A stretch of DNA of 64,000 nucleotides from positions 20,771,806 through 20,835,805 of the forward strand of contig NC_135567.1 of NCBI RefSeq assembly GCF_964340395.1, given 5' to 3'. The position numbers were made by a program, and so were the translations under genes. Shown piece after piece: positions 28,301 through 42,800 of this stretch; position 1 is the first letter of the stretch; the number at the start of each line of letters is the position of its first letter. Origin of the DNA: Glandiceps talaboti. Lineage: Eukaryota > Hemichordata > Enteropneusta > Spengelidae. The notes under the pieces are model-generated. The model worked only from the letters and a program-made list of their open reading frames with translations, had not been told where the DNA came from and searched no databases.

Positions 28301-31300
28301 AGGGTTTAATGGGGTAACTATATAATGTACATAGTGTGCTTGACTTTCCAGTTTTAGACCAGGTTGTCTGACCATAATTTGATACAAGGGATGGAAAACT
28401 AGACAAGTTTTACAAGCTTTCTAACAAACATGTTTGTTAAGAAAGTTTGCAAGCCACAGCAAAAACATGGAAAAGGTCTTAGTTTATTCAATTTGGGACA
28501 CACACAGTCACAATGGTAAAATTGATCTACACTATAAAGTTGTGCAATGCAATAAGTACAAAAGAGTGAAGTGTACAGAGCAGTATATCTATGCTATAAA
28601 CTGTAGTATAAACTACAGCAATATGTGGGTGCAGGGTTTGGCAATGTTACTAAAATATGCAAATCTGTCAGTTTGTTTATGTCTGACATCACCAAAAAGA
28701 GCAACATAATCTTCAATTTTTGTTATACAAAGTGTATATCCCTTGAGGATAAATACATTTGTACAGCAAGGAATTCCATCCTCGCACAGAAAGCCAAAGT
28801 AGCAAATTAGCTCCTTTTGTTGATTCATGCATGTTGCAAAACTTTCACTGCATGGTATAGAGTGCATAATCTGAGGGCAATTACTAAGTATTCATGTTGA
28901 ACACATCAATGAGTTTTGTATGCAAATTTATGTTAATTATTCATATCAATGGTGAATATCGATTGACCTCAAATTGAGCACTGTATGCAGTTAAATGGTT
29001 TTTCAAATCTAAAACAAGAAGCCTTCACCAGAAAACTGTACAAACTAAATACCCTTTGAGGACTAATAAATATATAATATTGATGTAATATATACATTTA
29101 TGATGTAAGCCAATCATATTGAAAGTTGATATTATTGTGCTAATTGCTAGATAACACTTCAATGCTGGACATGGCAAGGCTGAAATTATTTTATTAAATA
29201 TTAAGTTAGCAAGATTCTCCTTTATTTACAATCCTACATTGTTCAACAGTTGTAACGCTAACAAAAATTATATCATCAACTCATTAAATGATTGGCTTTG
29301 ATCATAAATGTACAGGTTAAATAGTTCTCCAGTGAATGCTTCTTCTTTTAGCTGGAGTGTTGATCTGTCAAATCCATGCAATACACAGTGTAACGGAAAG
29401 CAAGTGGACATTGTGACAATGCTAGCTGCTTGAAAATGTGGCGTAAATATTGCAGGATAGCCAGGTGTACATGCAGTCTAATATGACAAAATGTGAACTT
29501 GCATAATAACCACACCAATTTGCATAATCTAATCTAAAATAAAACTATACATACATTTTGCATAACATTCGACAAAGCAGTGTGATGATTTGCATAACAA
29601 TTGGTGAACATTGCAAATATTTGCATAAGAATTGGTGAATATTGAGAATATTTGCATACCAATTGATAAAGCAGTGTGATGATTTGCATGAAATGTGATC
29701 ATAACAGTTTATTTGCATAATAAGCATGTGATATGCATAATAACAGAATAACATTAACATTAAACTTGTCACACACCTTGGAAGCCTGTTAGGTGCATGC
29801 AAACAAAACAAAAATCACAATATTGGCAAATTTACTCTCAATTTATATAAAAGCAAATACACATAAAACATGGAACAAATCTTATAAAGATTAAAATGAT
29901 TGGATTACACTTTGCACTGTTCATATACAGGAACTGTGATTGGTCAATCAAAAGATGAATAAATCAGCTTAAACATCATGGTTGGATTTAACTTTCCACT
30001 GTTCATGTACAAGAACTGTGATTGGTCAATCAAAAGATGAATAAATCAGCTTAAACATGATTGCATTTCACTTTGCACTGTTCATGTACAAGAACTGTGA
30101 TTGGTCAATCAAAAGATGAATAAATCAGCTTATAAAACATCATGATTGGATTTCACTTTCCACTGTCCATGTACAAGAACTGTGATTGGTCAATCAAAAG
30201 ATGAATACATTAGCTTAACACATCATGATTGGCTTTCACTTTCCACTATTCATGTACTAGAAGTAAATGTAATCTATTTCTCAAAGAAGTTGAATTATGT
30301 TTCTTGAACTATCAGTGAAGACAATATTATCATATTCACTACCTATTACTATGGAAACCAAGCTTTTACTTTGTTAAGGTAGACATATAGTACACTAAAA
30401 CTATTGTTGTTCAATGTGGTGGATCACACAAGTGGGTGATAGTGGTGCCTTTGTTATGTGGATAGAATAGGGAACTTGCAATCCAGACTGAGCATGCTCA
30501 AAAGCAAAGGACTGGAATTATCTGTGGTTATCGTAATCACGTATCTGGAGCTACCGATGAAATAAACCTCCCACCACTGGTCAAGCTAAATATGAATTGA
30601 TCATTCGTGGTTATAAACAATGTAACAATATTGTTTACAATACTAATTGATTAGTATTTATTACCACATTTCCCATGATGCAACATTCAACATGGCGGGT
30701 TTGCAAGTTCCCTATTACAACATAACGAAGATAGTGTAAATACATCATGCCAGTCATTAGAAATGCCACCCTACAGTGAGTATCATCACACAAGTGTCCA
30801 TGCAATAGATTATATCAACATGTCACAACAATAGTTTTAGTTTGTGTCTATATTTGTTGAAAGCTCGGTTTCCGTGTCATAACTGGAAAAATAAACAAAA
30901 TAACTAACTAGTAGACCTAACTAGGAACATTTGAGACTAAAATTAAGTATGAACTATTTCAGAACATAAAAAACCTGCCATGCAAAAAAACAAACAAGCA
31001 AAAAAAACAAAACAAACTTGCAAATATTAAGAACCATGAACAAAATTGGTGATCAAAAACAAACAAACTGATTGTTAAGAAATAAAATTGGTCAGTATAC
31101 AAGCAGCGTTTTAGTAACATGCTGTGACTTCAGTAATGAAATAAGTAATACGATTATACATACATGCGGCTGATACCTATGAAACGTATGATATTGTGAT
31201 CCATGCATCGATGTGTCCACTGCGTCACGTGTTTTCGTAGGTAAAGTACGATAAGAAGACTGATCTATGACCTCATACACTGTCTGATTTCAACATGCAA

Positions 31301-34300
31301 AAATAAATCACATTATTACAAGTTTTCCGTTGCTGTTTGGAAAACTCTGACACACTAGTAATCCATTCACCAAGTACTGTTTTGGGGTCATGGTGCAAAA
31401 ATTGCTGAATATGGATCATTTTGTCCAATAGCAATTTAGATTTTTGCCATTTCTGATTGCATACAGTTGTAAATCTATAACAACACATGACCGAGTGTGC
31501 TGAGGAAACTTGACTGCTTTGAAAGATAACCTAAATCATTTCCCTGTGTGTCAGGCTGCTATCATGTGTCATAAAATTAGGTATCATGTGATAATCATGT
31601 GACAAGCATGTGACTATTTCTTTGGGGAGAATTTAGGAATGTTGGTATCATGCAATAATCATGTGACAAGCATGTGACTGTTTCTTTGGGGAGAATTTTA
31701 GGACAATTGATATCATTATGTGGTGTTCATGTGACGAGCATGTGACATGGTTTCTTTTGGAAAATTTGATAAACTTGTACTATGTCACTGAGTTGTACAC
31801 TTTTACAAAAAGTCTGCAAAAAAATTGATACCAATCGGCTAAGAAAGTAACTGGTAAGTTGTTCATTATTATTGCTGGAAAAAATATTAAGAACTCAAAG
31901 AGTTTTTGATATTTTTTGAATTAATTTTATGCTGATTTCAAACAATTCACAGAAATGTTGATATTACAAGGAAATAGTCTAAATATTTTAAACCAAAATA
32001 TTCTCAATACACATTTCAGATTCTGATATTTCCTATAACAACATTATATTGTCATAAAGGTGAAAACATTTCAATGTTTGTGAAACTTTGAAAGACAAAT
32101 TCCGTGTTGATTATTTAGTTTTTACACATACTATAACCAGTGCAAGGAGTCATCATGCATTAAACTGAGTGTGATGTGAAAAAAAAGACACTCTACAACT
32201 TTTCCAATTTGATTCTCCTTTCAGAAATATTTTAAAAAGATCAACAAAATCTATATTTGCAAAATACATGATAGGACACAGCAGATATTGAAATTTGAAG
32301 CTTCATAAAACACATAATTGTCATTTCTGAAACTCATTTTTCTAGTATATTTTGCGTAAAATCGTTCACTCTTGTTTAGCTTTTATTGTATACTGGTCAA
32401 TGATGTAGACTTGTCATGTACGATGACAGGAGGAGATAATTACTAACTTCCTGCACAGCTGTTTGTTGAATTTGTAGTCTGTTATCAAAAACTCTTACAG
32501 CGCTTGCAAGAATTGTGTTGACTTTTGACAGCAACACATTTCTTACAATAGCTGTACAACACAGTAAAATATTCAACCAAAAATATTAAAATTTCTAATG
32601 GGAAAAACTTAGTTTTTGGATATGATTTCATGGAAATTATAGCTATATGTATGCACTACGCTGTAAGCTTCATAGTTTATTTTACAAAACCTTTATCACA
32701 TTTCTGCTAAATATACCAGCAAAAGCAAAGCCTTATCTTAAAACATTATCTACCACTGTTTGTGTTTCACTCTCACCCTTTTTTCTTCACCATATTGGAT
32801 CAACCCAATGATTAAGCATAATTTTAAAGGCTATTCCATTTTAAAATAAGGGAAGAGAAGACAAGAAAATAAACAGAATCCCAGACACATATTGTACAAT
32901 GTAACCTTGCTTTAATGTAGATTAATTAAAGACATCAATGTTTGTTTGTTTGTTGTTGAATTACTCAAGATATTAAACCTTACACCCACAGTTAAAGACA
33001 TGCTTATGATTTGACTTTGAGTTAGTCCAAATCTGACAAATATATTCTTTATTAAAATTCCTAGTTTTACTGTAAACAGCATTTTTCAATGACTGAAACT
33101 GTGAATTCATCAATTTGGCCAAAATGAAAAAATTTGTAGTGACCAATTTGGATAAAGTGAAACATTCTGTTTAGTGACCAATTTGGCAAAAATTAAGAAT
33201 TGTGAAATTGTTCAATAGCAAAATGTTAAAAGTTCCTTGAACAAATATGAACTGTTCTGTGTATTGATGAAAACATTTTGGCAAAAGTAAAAAGTTTAAC
33301 GTATTTTAAACATTTTAAAGTTGACTTTATGTAAAGTTTGAACCAAACTATTTAGGAGAAATTTTTAGCAAATGACCAGTTTCATGAATTTATACATTTT
33401 TAACTTTAATAATAGCCAGAAATGTTCATATACACAGGAACAAATATATCCTTAGGATAAAAATCTCAGTTTTACAGATTTACATATTTTGGACAAGTGA
33501 ACATTCACTGTATGTTGTATAAGCAAGGCTACATTGTATTCCCACCACCACCATAATCACCGACATGCATACATGCATTATTTCATCCCGTCCATCAAAT
33601 ATGAACATAGGTCTTACCTTTCCTGTTAACAAGGTCTTACTGGCTTCACTAACTGACTTAATAGCATTGTCCACATCTCTCTGACCTGGTAAACAATTAA
33701 CTGTGTTGTTCAAAGCATTGGATACAGCCTTAGCAACCTGTCAATAGACAAACAAACACAGAATTAGTGCCGATACATTTCTGTAACCAAGTTTATTTTA
33801 TTCCTACCTGTGCAAGTTTTCTATTAAGTTAAATTCAAATTCATACACTGAGATTATGTATAATATTTTAATCCTAAATCCTACCTGTGCTAATCTCTGT
33901 TGGTTATCTGGATTGTTAGGATTATTTAAGGCTCTCTTTACTTCCTCCATCAACAGACCAGATTTATCCATCACACCTCTGGCACTTTCAATCAACAATT
34001 CACTGATGTTAGGATCTTTACTAGTTGCTGCAACACCTCGGACAGACTTAGTCAATGCAGTCAGTGCCTGTGCTGTATCTCTAGCTGCAATACCAGTGAA
34101 GTTCTCATTGCCTTGTGCTGCAGCTGTCAGTAACTGCGCCATGGAGGAGCCAACTGTTTTAGATGTAGCACCAAGTTCCAAGGCACTGCCTTCACTCTGA
34201 ACAATAGAAGAATAACGCACTGTAAATGGTGTAATATTATGATTTACTTTTAGACAGTATGCCCTCTAAGCCAATTTGATGTGCCACTGACACATACAAT

Positions 34301-37300
34301 TCCTAGTGATGCACCAAAATCTGGTGTTCCCCTATCTGGTCTATCATAAACAGTGTGCCCTCTAAGCCAATTTGACGTGCCACTGACATACACAATTTCT
34401 AGTCACACACCAACATTTGGTGTTCCCCAATCTCTTACTATGTGGTGACCAGTGTGCCCTCTAAGACAATTTGACATGCCAGTGACACACACAATTTCTA
34501 GAGACACACTAAAATTTGGTGTTCTCCTATCTCTTACTATGTGGTGACTCACAAGAAATGCCAGTTTTTATCATTTTGACTCACAACAACAAAATTTGGC
34601 TATCATTAGAGGGCACACTACTCTTACACTACCATTGATAGGTTCTTGTTTATGTCTATACATTACTCTTTTAAACAGTTGGAAGACTTTAACTAAAAGA
34701 AATTGAACATTAGGTACGTCAGAATGAAATGTGAAATATTTATTTTAAAACCCCCCTTCATTTTCGATCGTACCAATCATTTAACACAAATCAATGCAGT
34801 GTAATTCAATATGTTTTGGTGGCAATAATAATTTAAACTTTCTACAAGGATACACATTAATTATCTTGCTGAGTAGGAACTGCACACATTTGAGTTACAG
34901 ATACCATCCATCAAAATTGTCCATACACAGCAAAAACAAATGCTGAAAGTTTGATAAACCACAAGCAGTTTACACAAGGTTTCTCTCTTTCTGTAATCGC
35001 AGCTGTAAAATTTCAGCAAGATTTCTTGCACACAGTGAAAGCATGAAACTATAACCTTACCGTTTCACCTGGGAGTGGTAATAGATTGCCTTGTTTAGCG
35101 GTCTCTTTGATCTGTCCAAGTTCATGGTCAAGTCCTCTGATAGTATCTAGTGCACTGTCAATCTCAAGGGAGCCACACGCCTCATGAGCCTATAAGAGAT
35201 CATGGGTCAGTAGTTAGAAATGAGACTCAGATAATGTGACAGGTATATTTACAGCATGGCTACAGTCACTCTGTGAACCAAAGTCTGACTGCTATCTCTT
35301 CATCAGTACCATACATAATTCTCACTGGACTTGAGATATCCAATTAGTATCACTGAAGTAAAACACTTTCTCTATGTGCTACATTCATTTAAAGCATTCA
35401 TATCAAGTGTAAAAGTATACTGTTTCAATTGGTTTATTTACAAGCTTAGCATGTGGCCTTTGTAATGTGGTCAATTAGCAAATGAAACAGTCTACTTTTA
35501 CACTTGATATGAATGCTATAAACAATTGTGGTATATACAGAAAACACTTTACTTTGGTGTTATAGGTTGTATTTGATATGTGTGCTATAAACAATTGTGG
35601 TACATATACAAAACATGCTACTTAGATGTTATCAAAAGATAATATTGAGGCAAATTTAGGAAGGAGTAAACCTGAATGCATTGTGGGAAACAATGAACAG
35701 TAACACTTACCTTGCCTGCTGCAGCTCTCAACTCTGCTAATGCGATAGCCATTTGTTTAGTACAGTTTCCTAGTTGTAGTGCTGCAGCGTGGTCTCCTAC
35801 CATAGGTATTGCAGCTTTAGATGCAATGATCATCTTTGTGCCAGGTTGGATGAAATTCTGACTAGCGTTGATCAGTTTGAGTTGTGCACTGGGACTATCT
35901 GGGTTGGCCATACAGTCTCTTACTCCATGTATCAACTTAGGAATATGATCAGCTACATTCTGTTGACAACAAATTATTCCAACATGCTTTTACCACTATC
36001 ACTGAAATACATTGACTTTTAATAGTTTATCAACAAAACATTCCTAAAATTGTTCATATTGAGACTAAAAGTGTGTTTTAAAACAAGGTATCTAAACTCA
36101 GATATTACAATAGTTGTAGAAGTACCTTGCATTCTGTAGCCAGTTGTTGATGTGAAGCCTGGTTTCTGTTGGATGCTCCAGCACCTTGTGATGCAGCAAT
36201 GGTTTGTGTAGAAATAGCTGCAGCTTGTTTGGCAGCTAGCTGTGATGGAAACAACATATCACAATGTATCACAATGTATCACAATGTATCACAATGTGTC
36301 CCAATGTATATAACAACATATCACAATGTATCCCAATGTATATAACAACATATCACAATGTATCCCAATGTATATAACAATGTATCACAATGTATAAAAC
36401 TATGTATCACAATGTATCACAATGTAATATAACAATGTATCACAATGTATAAAACTATGTATCACAATGTATCACAATGTAATATAACAATGTATCACAA
36501 TGTATATAACAATGTATCAAAATGTATCACAATGTATCAAAATGTATCACAAGTGACAATAACATACATCATATAAGGTATAAAAAATTACTGTGTTAAC
36601 ATAGTGTATTGAATTGTATCGCAATGTATCACAAATGATAGTGGAAACAGGGTATATACAGAAACAATCAGAAACAATCAAAAGGAATAATAGAAACATA
36701 GTATATGCAATGTATCAAAAATGTCAGGAATAGAAACATTATGGATACACAGTGTATTACAAAGTATCAGAAATGATGGTGGAAACATGATATATGCAAT
36801 GTATTACGGATGAGAAAGAATAGAAACATTGTATATACAATGTATCAGAAAATATTAATAAAGAAACACAATATATGCAATGTATCACATTGTATCACAA
36901 TGAATGGATAATAAAACAATACAAAGTACCAAAATGACAAAAAAATGACAATAAACAAAGATTGGATTTCCTACCTCCAATTTGCCAATCAATTTCTTCT
37001 GCAATGCATTGCTAGCTGCAGCATCAGTTGCAGCACGCAGTTCCTCTGCAGCCTGTCTGAGTCTCTGTTGTTGTGCTGGGTCATTAGGATTCTTAGCACA
37101 GGCCTGTGAACAGACAAACAATATAAGCATGTATATTAAATTTACTTCTGCTTACTGATATGTTAAAGCTACATGTAGCTCTAACGAGAGTATCATTTTT
37201 TTTCATTGGAAATTGTTAAAATAAAAAATTAGATATTCTACATGTTTGTTTGAGGTTCATTTTATCCACTATGTAGTTTAGTACCAGGTTGAAATTGTAA

Positions 37301-39246
37301 TCACATTGGGGTGCAGATCCAGAAAATAAGGGCATCATGTGGAGAGGGGAGGCTGAGGTAGAGTGGGGAGTGATGTGTTGTGTTGGTGAGGGAAGGGGGT
37401 AGGAAATCAGGACCTGAGATGAAGAGAGGAGTGATGTGTTGTTGAGGAGAGGGGGAAGGAAATCAGAGCTTGGGGTGGAAAAAGAATTGCTGTGTTGGTG
37501 GGGGAAGGGGTAGGAAATCAGAGCTTGGGGTGGAAAAAGAATTGCTGTGTTGGTGGGGGAAGGGGAAGGGGTAGGAAATCAAAGCTTGGGGTGGAGAAGG
37601 AATTGATGTGTTATCAACTGTATGAAAGTCTTACCTTAGCAGCTTCCACCATTCTAGCAGTAGCATCTGCTACCATCTTAGCAGCACCAAGTAGTTTCTT
37701 CTGTAACTCACTGTCTTCAGCTGCTTCGGCCTCTCCTTTGATACCGTTAACTAGTTGAGATGTGGCCTAGCAAAGAAAATAACACCTCAATCTGATAAGT
37801 ACAAAGAACATGTTTTATTTTGAATATATACAAGTGATTACTTGATTTGATGTCCATGTAAGCTATTGGTATATCATGGCTTGTTTAACCATCTCTGATG
37901 CATCTCCCATACTACTGAACAATTTATCAGTAGCTATCAAAATGAGATATTTGATATCATCACCTACCTGTGCTAATATCTTGGCTTGTCTAACCATCTC
38001 TGATGCGTCTCCCATACTACTGAACAGTTTATCAGTAGCTGTCAGAACGGTTTCACACACACCGTCATATTTATCAACCGATGGTGTAGCTTGTTCTGTA
38101 CCCCTTCTGACGTGTTGTAACAAATCATTCAAGGCTTTGGTTACCGCGGTAGCCGCCTCACCAACTCCCTTCAATAGGTCTTCTTCATCACATGCATTCT
38201 ACAGAGATAAAACAAACAAACTCATCTAAGTCATCAAAGAGCCAAGTTATCAAAGTATCTAACACTTCATAAGTGATGTGATCATAAACAGCGCCATCTA
38301 TCATACAGTGTACAAGACTGACAGTTTGTAGTCGATAGTAAACAGCGCCATCTATCATCGAGTGAACAAGACTGACAGTTTGTAGTCGATAGTAAACAGC
38401 ACAATCTATCATAGAGTGAACAAGACTGACAGTTTGTAGTCGATAGTAAACAGTGCCATCTATCATAGAGTGAACAAGACTGACAGTTTGTGGTCAAGAG
38501 TAAACAGTGCCATCTATCATAGAGTGAACAAGACTGACAGTTTGTAGTCGATAGTAAACAGCGCCATCTATCATCGAGTGAACAAGACTGACAGTTTGTG
38601 GTTGATAGTAAACAGCCCCATCTATCATACAGTGAACAAGACTGAGTTTGTATTCGATAGTAAACAGTGCAATCTATCATAGAGTGAACAAGACTGACAG
38701 TTTGTAGTTGATAGTAAACAGCGCCATCTATCATAGAGTGAACAAGACTGACAGTTTGTAGTTGATAGTAAACAGCGCCATCTATCATAGAGTCAACAAG
38801 ACTGACAGTTTGTAGTTGATAGTAAACAGCGCCATCTATCATCGAGTGAACAAGACTGACATCACGTCCTTGAAAACTCTAAGTTTACCAAATTATTTTG
38901 CATACGTGGGATAAAATTTTAGTACTCATGTGTCTAACTTTTGTTCAGTACTTGTTAATTTTGGTTTTTCTTTCTGTGTCTTGTTCTTCACCTTGCATGT
39001 AAATTAGTGGATTTCTTAAACCTACATCTCAGGAAGTAAATAGAACTGTTTACCTGTGATGAATCTACAACGCCTTCTACTGACTTGGCTACCAGCTTAG
39101 CAGCTTCTACAAGTTGTTCTTGACAAGCTGGACTACTGATAGTTGGTGCTACAACCTGTGTAAGAAGATTACAGAAAATCAAAGTTAGTTTCATCTCATA
39201 ACATAGTCTGATTTCGAACAAGAAATGTGTGTACATGTATATATAC

Positions 39247-39299
<53 letters not shown>

Positions 39300-39750
39300 A
39301 TATGTGTGTGTATATATGTGTGTGTCTGTTGGTGTGTGTGTGTGTGTATGTGTGCATGTGTGTGTGTGTATGTGTGTGTGCATGTGTGTGTGTGCATGTG
39401 TGTGTGTATGTGACCAGAAACAATTTCCAATAACTGTAGATTTTCAATGCGAATTGGTTGAGACAATTGGACAGCATGTGAGGTCCTTGTATACAACTTA
39501 CCTTAGTACAAGCCACTAACTGTGATGTATTCAGTGCACAGGATGTAGCTGATTGTATCACTTTATTCTGGGCTTGTTGGTCTTCTGCTTTGCTGGCAAC
39601 GTTCTTTGCTTTCAATACTAATGCTGCAGTGGCATTGGCGACAGCCTTTGCAAGTGCCATTAGTGTGTCCTGTAAAATAAGTACAGATATGACGAGGTTT
39701 AGAAAAGTATTTATCAACATAATAATGAATGACTGCGGAATATCACTCAG

Positions 39751-39810
<60 letters not shown>

Positions 39811-42800
39811 TACACACATACATACATACACACACACACACAGTGACACAGACACACAGACACACTAACTTCATCTCATCATGCTAATAGCACTTTGATT
39901 TCATCAGGTTTGATCTAAATAACTAGTTTACCTGGAACCTAGGATCCACTTCAAAATCACCAATGGTATTCTGTACTTCAGCAGAATGCTGGCCAACGCT
40001 ACTAGCAGCAGTTAGGATGTTTTGACGTGGCTGGATAAGGAAAGTAGACAAGCTAAAAGTGAGTAAAATGAAGTAGTACATGGTTTGATCCAGGAAGTAA
40101 TACACCATAATACCCCAATACAACAAATAACACTGAAGTAAAGTACTTTCTTTATGTACAACACTCATCTATACTATTCATATCAAGTGTAAAAGTATAT
40201 ACTGTTTTATTTTTTATTTATTTACAAGCCTAGCATGTGGCCTTTCTAATGTGGTCAATAGGGAACTTGCAATCCAGACTGAGCATGCTCAGATGCAAAG
40301 GACTCTGGGATTATCTGTGGTTATCGTAATACCTAATCTGGGGCTACTGATAAAATAAACCTTCCACAATGTTCAGAGTGACTATGAATTGATTATTTGT
40401 GGTTACAAACAATGTAACATTATTGTTTACAATACTAATTGATTAGCATTTATTATCCCATTTCCCATGATGCAACATTCAAGATGGTGGGTTTGCAAGT
40501 TCCCAATTAGCAAATGAAACAGTTCTACTTTTACACTTGATATGGATGCTATAAATGATTGTGGTATATAGCGAAACTGCTTTACTTTGGTGTTATGGGT
40601 TGTATTTCCATATAATCATCAATTAATCCATGGTTTGATCTATACACCATATAGTACCCAATACTTCCATACTACTCTATGTTGTAGCTATTAATTTCAC
40701 TAATAGAATAACACAAGTATTTGGAATACATGAGAAATGAATGAATTTCACATCAAAATTTGCATATTGTGACAAAAATTTACATATTACAATAGAAATT
40801 TGCATATGCCAGAAATTTGCAGGTTAAGACTGTGTAACATTGCCATAGATTTGCATACACTGACACAAATTTGAATATTGTCATAAATTTGCATATTATG
40901 CCAGACATTTGCATATATGGACAAATTTGCAGAGTATGCCATACATTTGCACATCTTGCTATAAATTTGCATATTGTGACAAAGATTTTCAATATAAATA
41001 CAGTCAGGATTCAAAGTGTCGGTATTCATTTTACAGACTCCAACTGTCAATCATATAAAAAATTATCGCTGACATCGGTAGTACATGTCAAACTTAAAAT
41101 TAAATCTCAGATTCTAAGACAAGTATTCCATATTGACTGTCATTCTATCAAAATACAATCAAAGCTTCAACATACATGAAGTGTTGTAGTCACCATCTTT
41201 ACCAATTCTATGTAATGTAGATCTCAGTTTTACCTAGTCACAGGGTTATCACATGATACAGACTTAGTCACATGGTTATCACATGGTACAAGTTGTGTAT
41301 CACATGAACAATGTAGCTACATGACTATAACATGTCACCAGATTGTCATGTAACCATTGCAGTCACATGGTTATCACATGATATAACAGATTACCAGATG
41401 AAAATTATGTGATCATTCCTGAACTTGATCATAAAGGTATATTTTTCTAAATCAGCATATATTTTGCAAGCTTGGCTTGAGATAGATTTTTAGTCAAATG
41501 ATGATCACATGATACCACTCCGTCATGAGTACCATGTGACCATTTTGAATTGAACACAAAGTTTCAATTCTACAGTAGATTTAGTCAACTTTGTATACAA
41601 TTTAGCCAAAGGTACAACTTTTGAAGAACATTACATCGATAACTAGATACCAGAATACACTCCAGAAACCCCTCACTCACACCTCAGAGCTCACAACAAG
41701 ACCCTGTTACCACGGTAACACCAAAAGATACAACATCGACACAGAACCAAATTAGTGCAGGGGGTTTTGAATTAACACTGAGGGCAAAACATTTTAAAAT
41801 CTCCAACAAAATTAAACATCAATTATTATATTTTATAAAATTACTAAACAAAACAACATCAATTAAAATACAAATAAAAGATATATTTTGTGAGCAGGGA
41901 CAGTTTTTTAAGGGAGAGTTCTGTTACAGGAATTGATAGCACCAAGAGACAAAGTAACATTTATTGTTACACTGTTGCAATAACTAAGATACAAAGTAAC
42001 AAAATAATAATGTTATTATTGTTACATTGTTACAAACTTACCCCTGACCTTCGTTGTAGAGTTCCCTTTGTATTTAATACAAATACAATTAAGGGGAAAA
42101 TGAAAATAAAAAATTGAAAACCAAAAAAACAAAACTTTTTCATTTGAATAACACGACACAGATATCAAGGAAAGTGTTCTCCTTCAAATTTGTCAAAAGA
42201 AAAAATGAATTCAGGTCACGGTGAATTATCACAGGTTATCCTTGGAGACAATTGCATGACCTTCATGTATGTAGTGTGCCGTGCCCTCACACAACTAATC
42301 TGATTGGTGGCAATTGATAACATATTGTCCAATACTATGATCCGTTACATATGTTTCTTTTAAAGATGGATGCATTTGTTATGTAGAAGTGGCTTGTATC
42401 AAAGAACCTTTCTGATTGGGTGCTGATTGTATACGAAGATGATGGGATTTTTTGGCATGTGAGGGCGCACTGACTGCAGGGACTTGCAGGATAGTCATCT
42501 TGGGCATGTGAGGGCGCTGTTCAGTACATACATGACCATAACAGCAATGTCTTCAAGGGGGATAGAGAGAACACTTTTCTCCATGCTGTAAGTCAGTATA
42601 TTGGACATGTCTGTTATATAACATGGGGTACATCATGCATACAATAATAGGAACATTCAAATCTGAATAACAAATTTCAAGTTAAATTGTTTAAACTGTC
42701 AAAAAACACTTTGTAAAGAGATTCTGACTCAATATGTCATTTACTTTAAATAAAGTCTGTGGGAATTTTTGTGCGACATGATTGCATATTTTGTGCTAAG

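Noticed and set aside
33480-33617. Extension of exon w17 past its donor ([14 protein letters not shown])
   Set aside because: Continues only because the intron start is open; donor gtaaga at the conserved boundary is the better choice.
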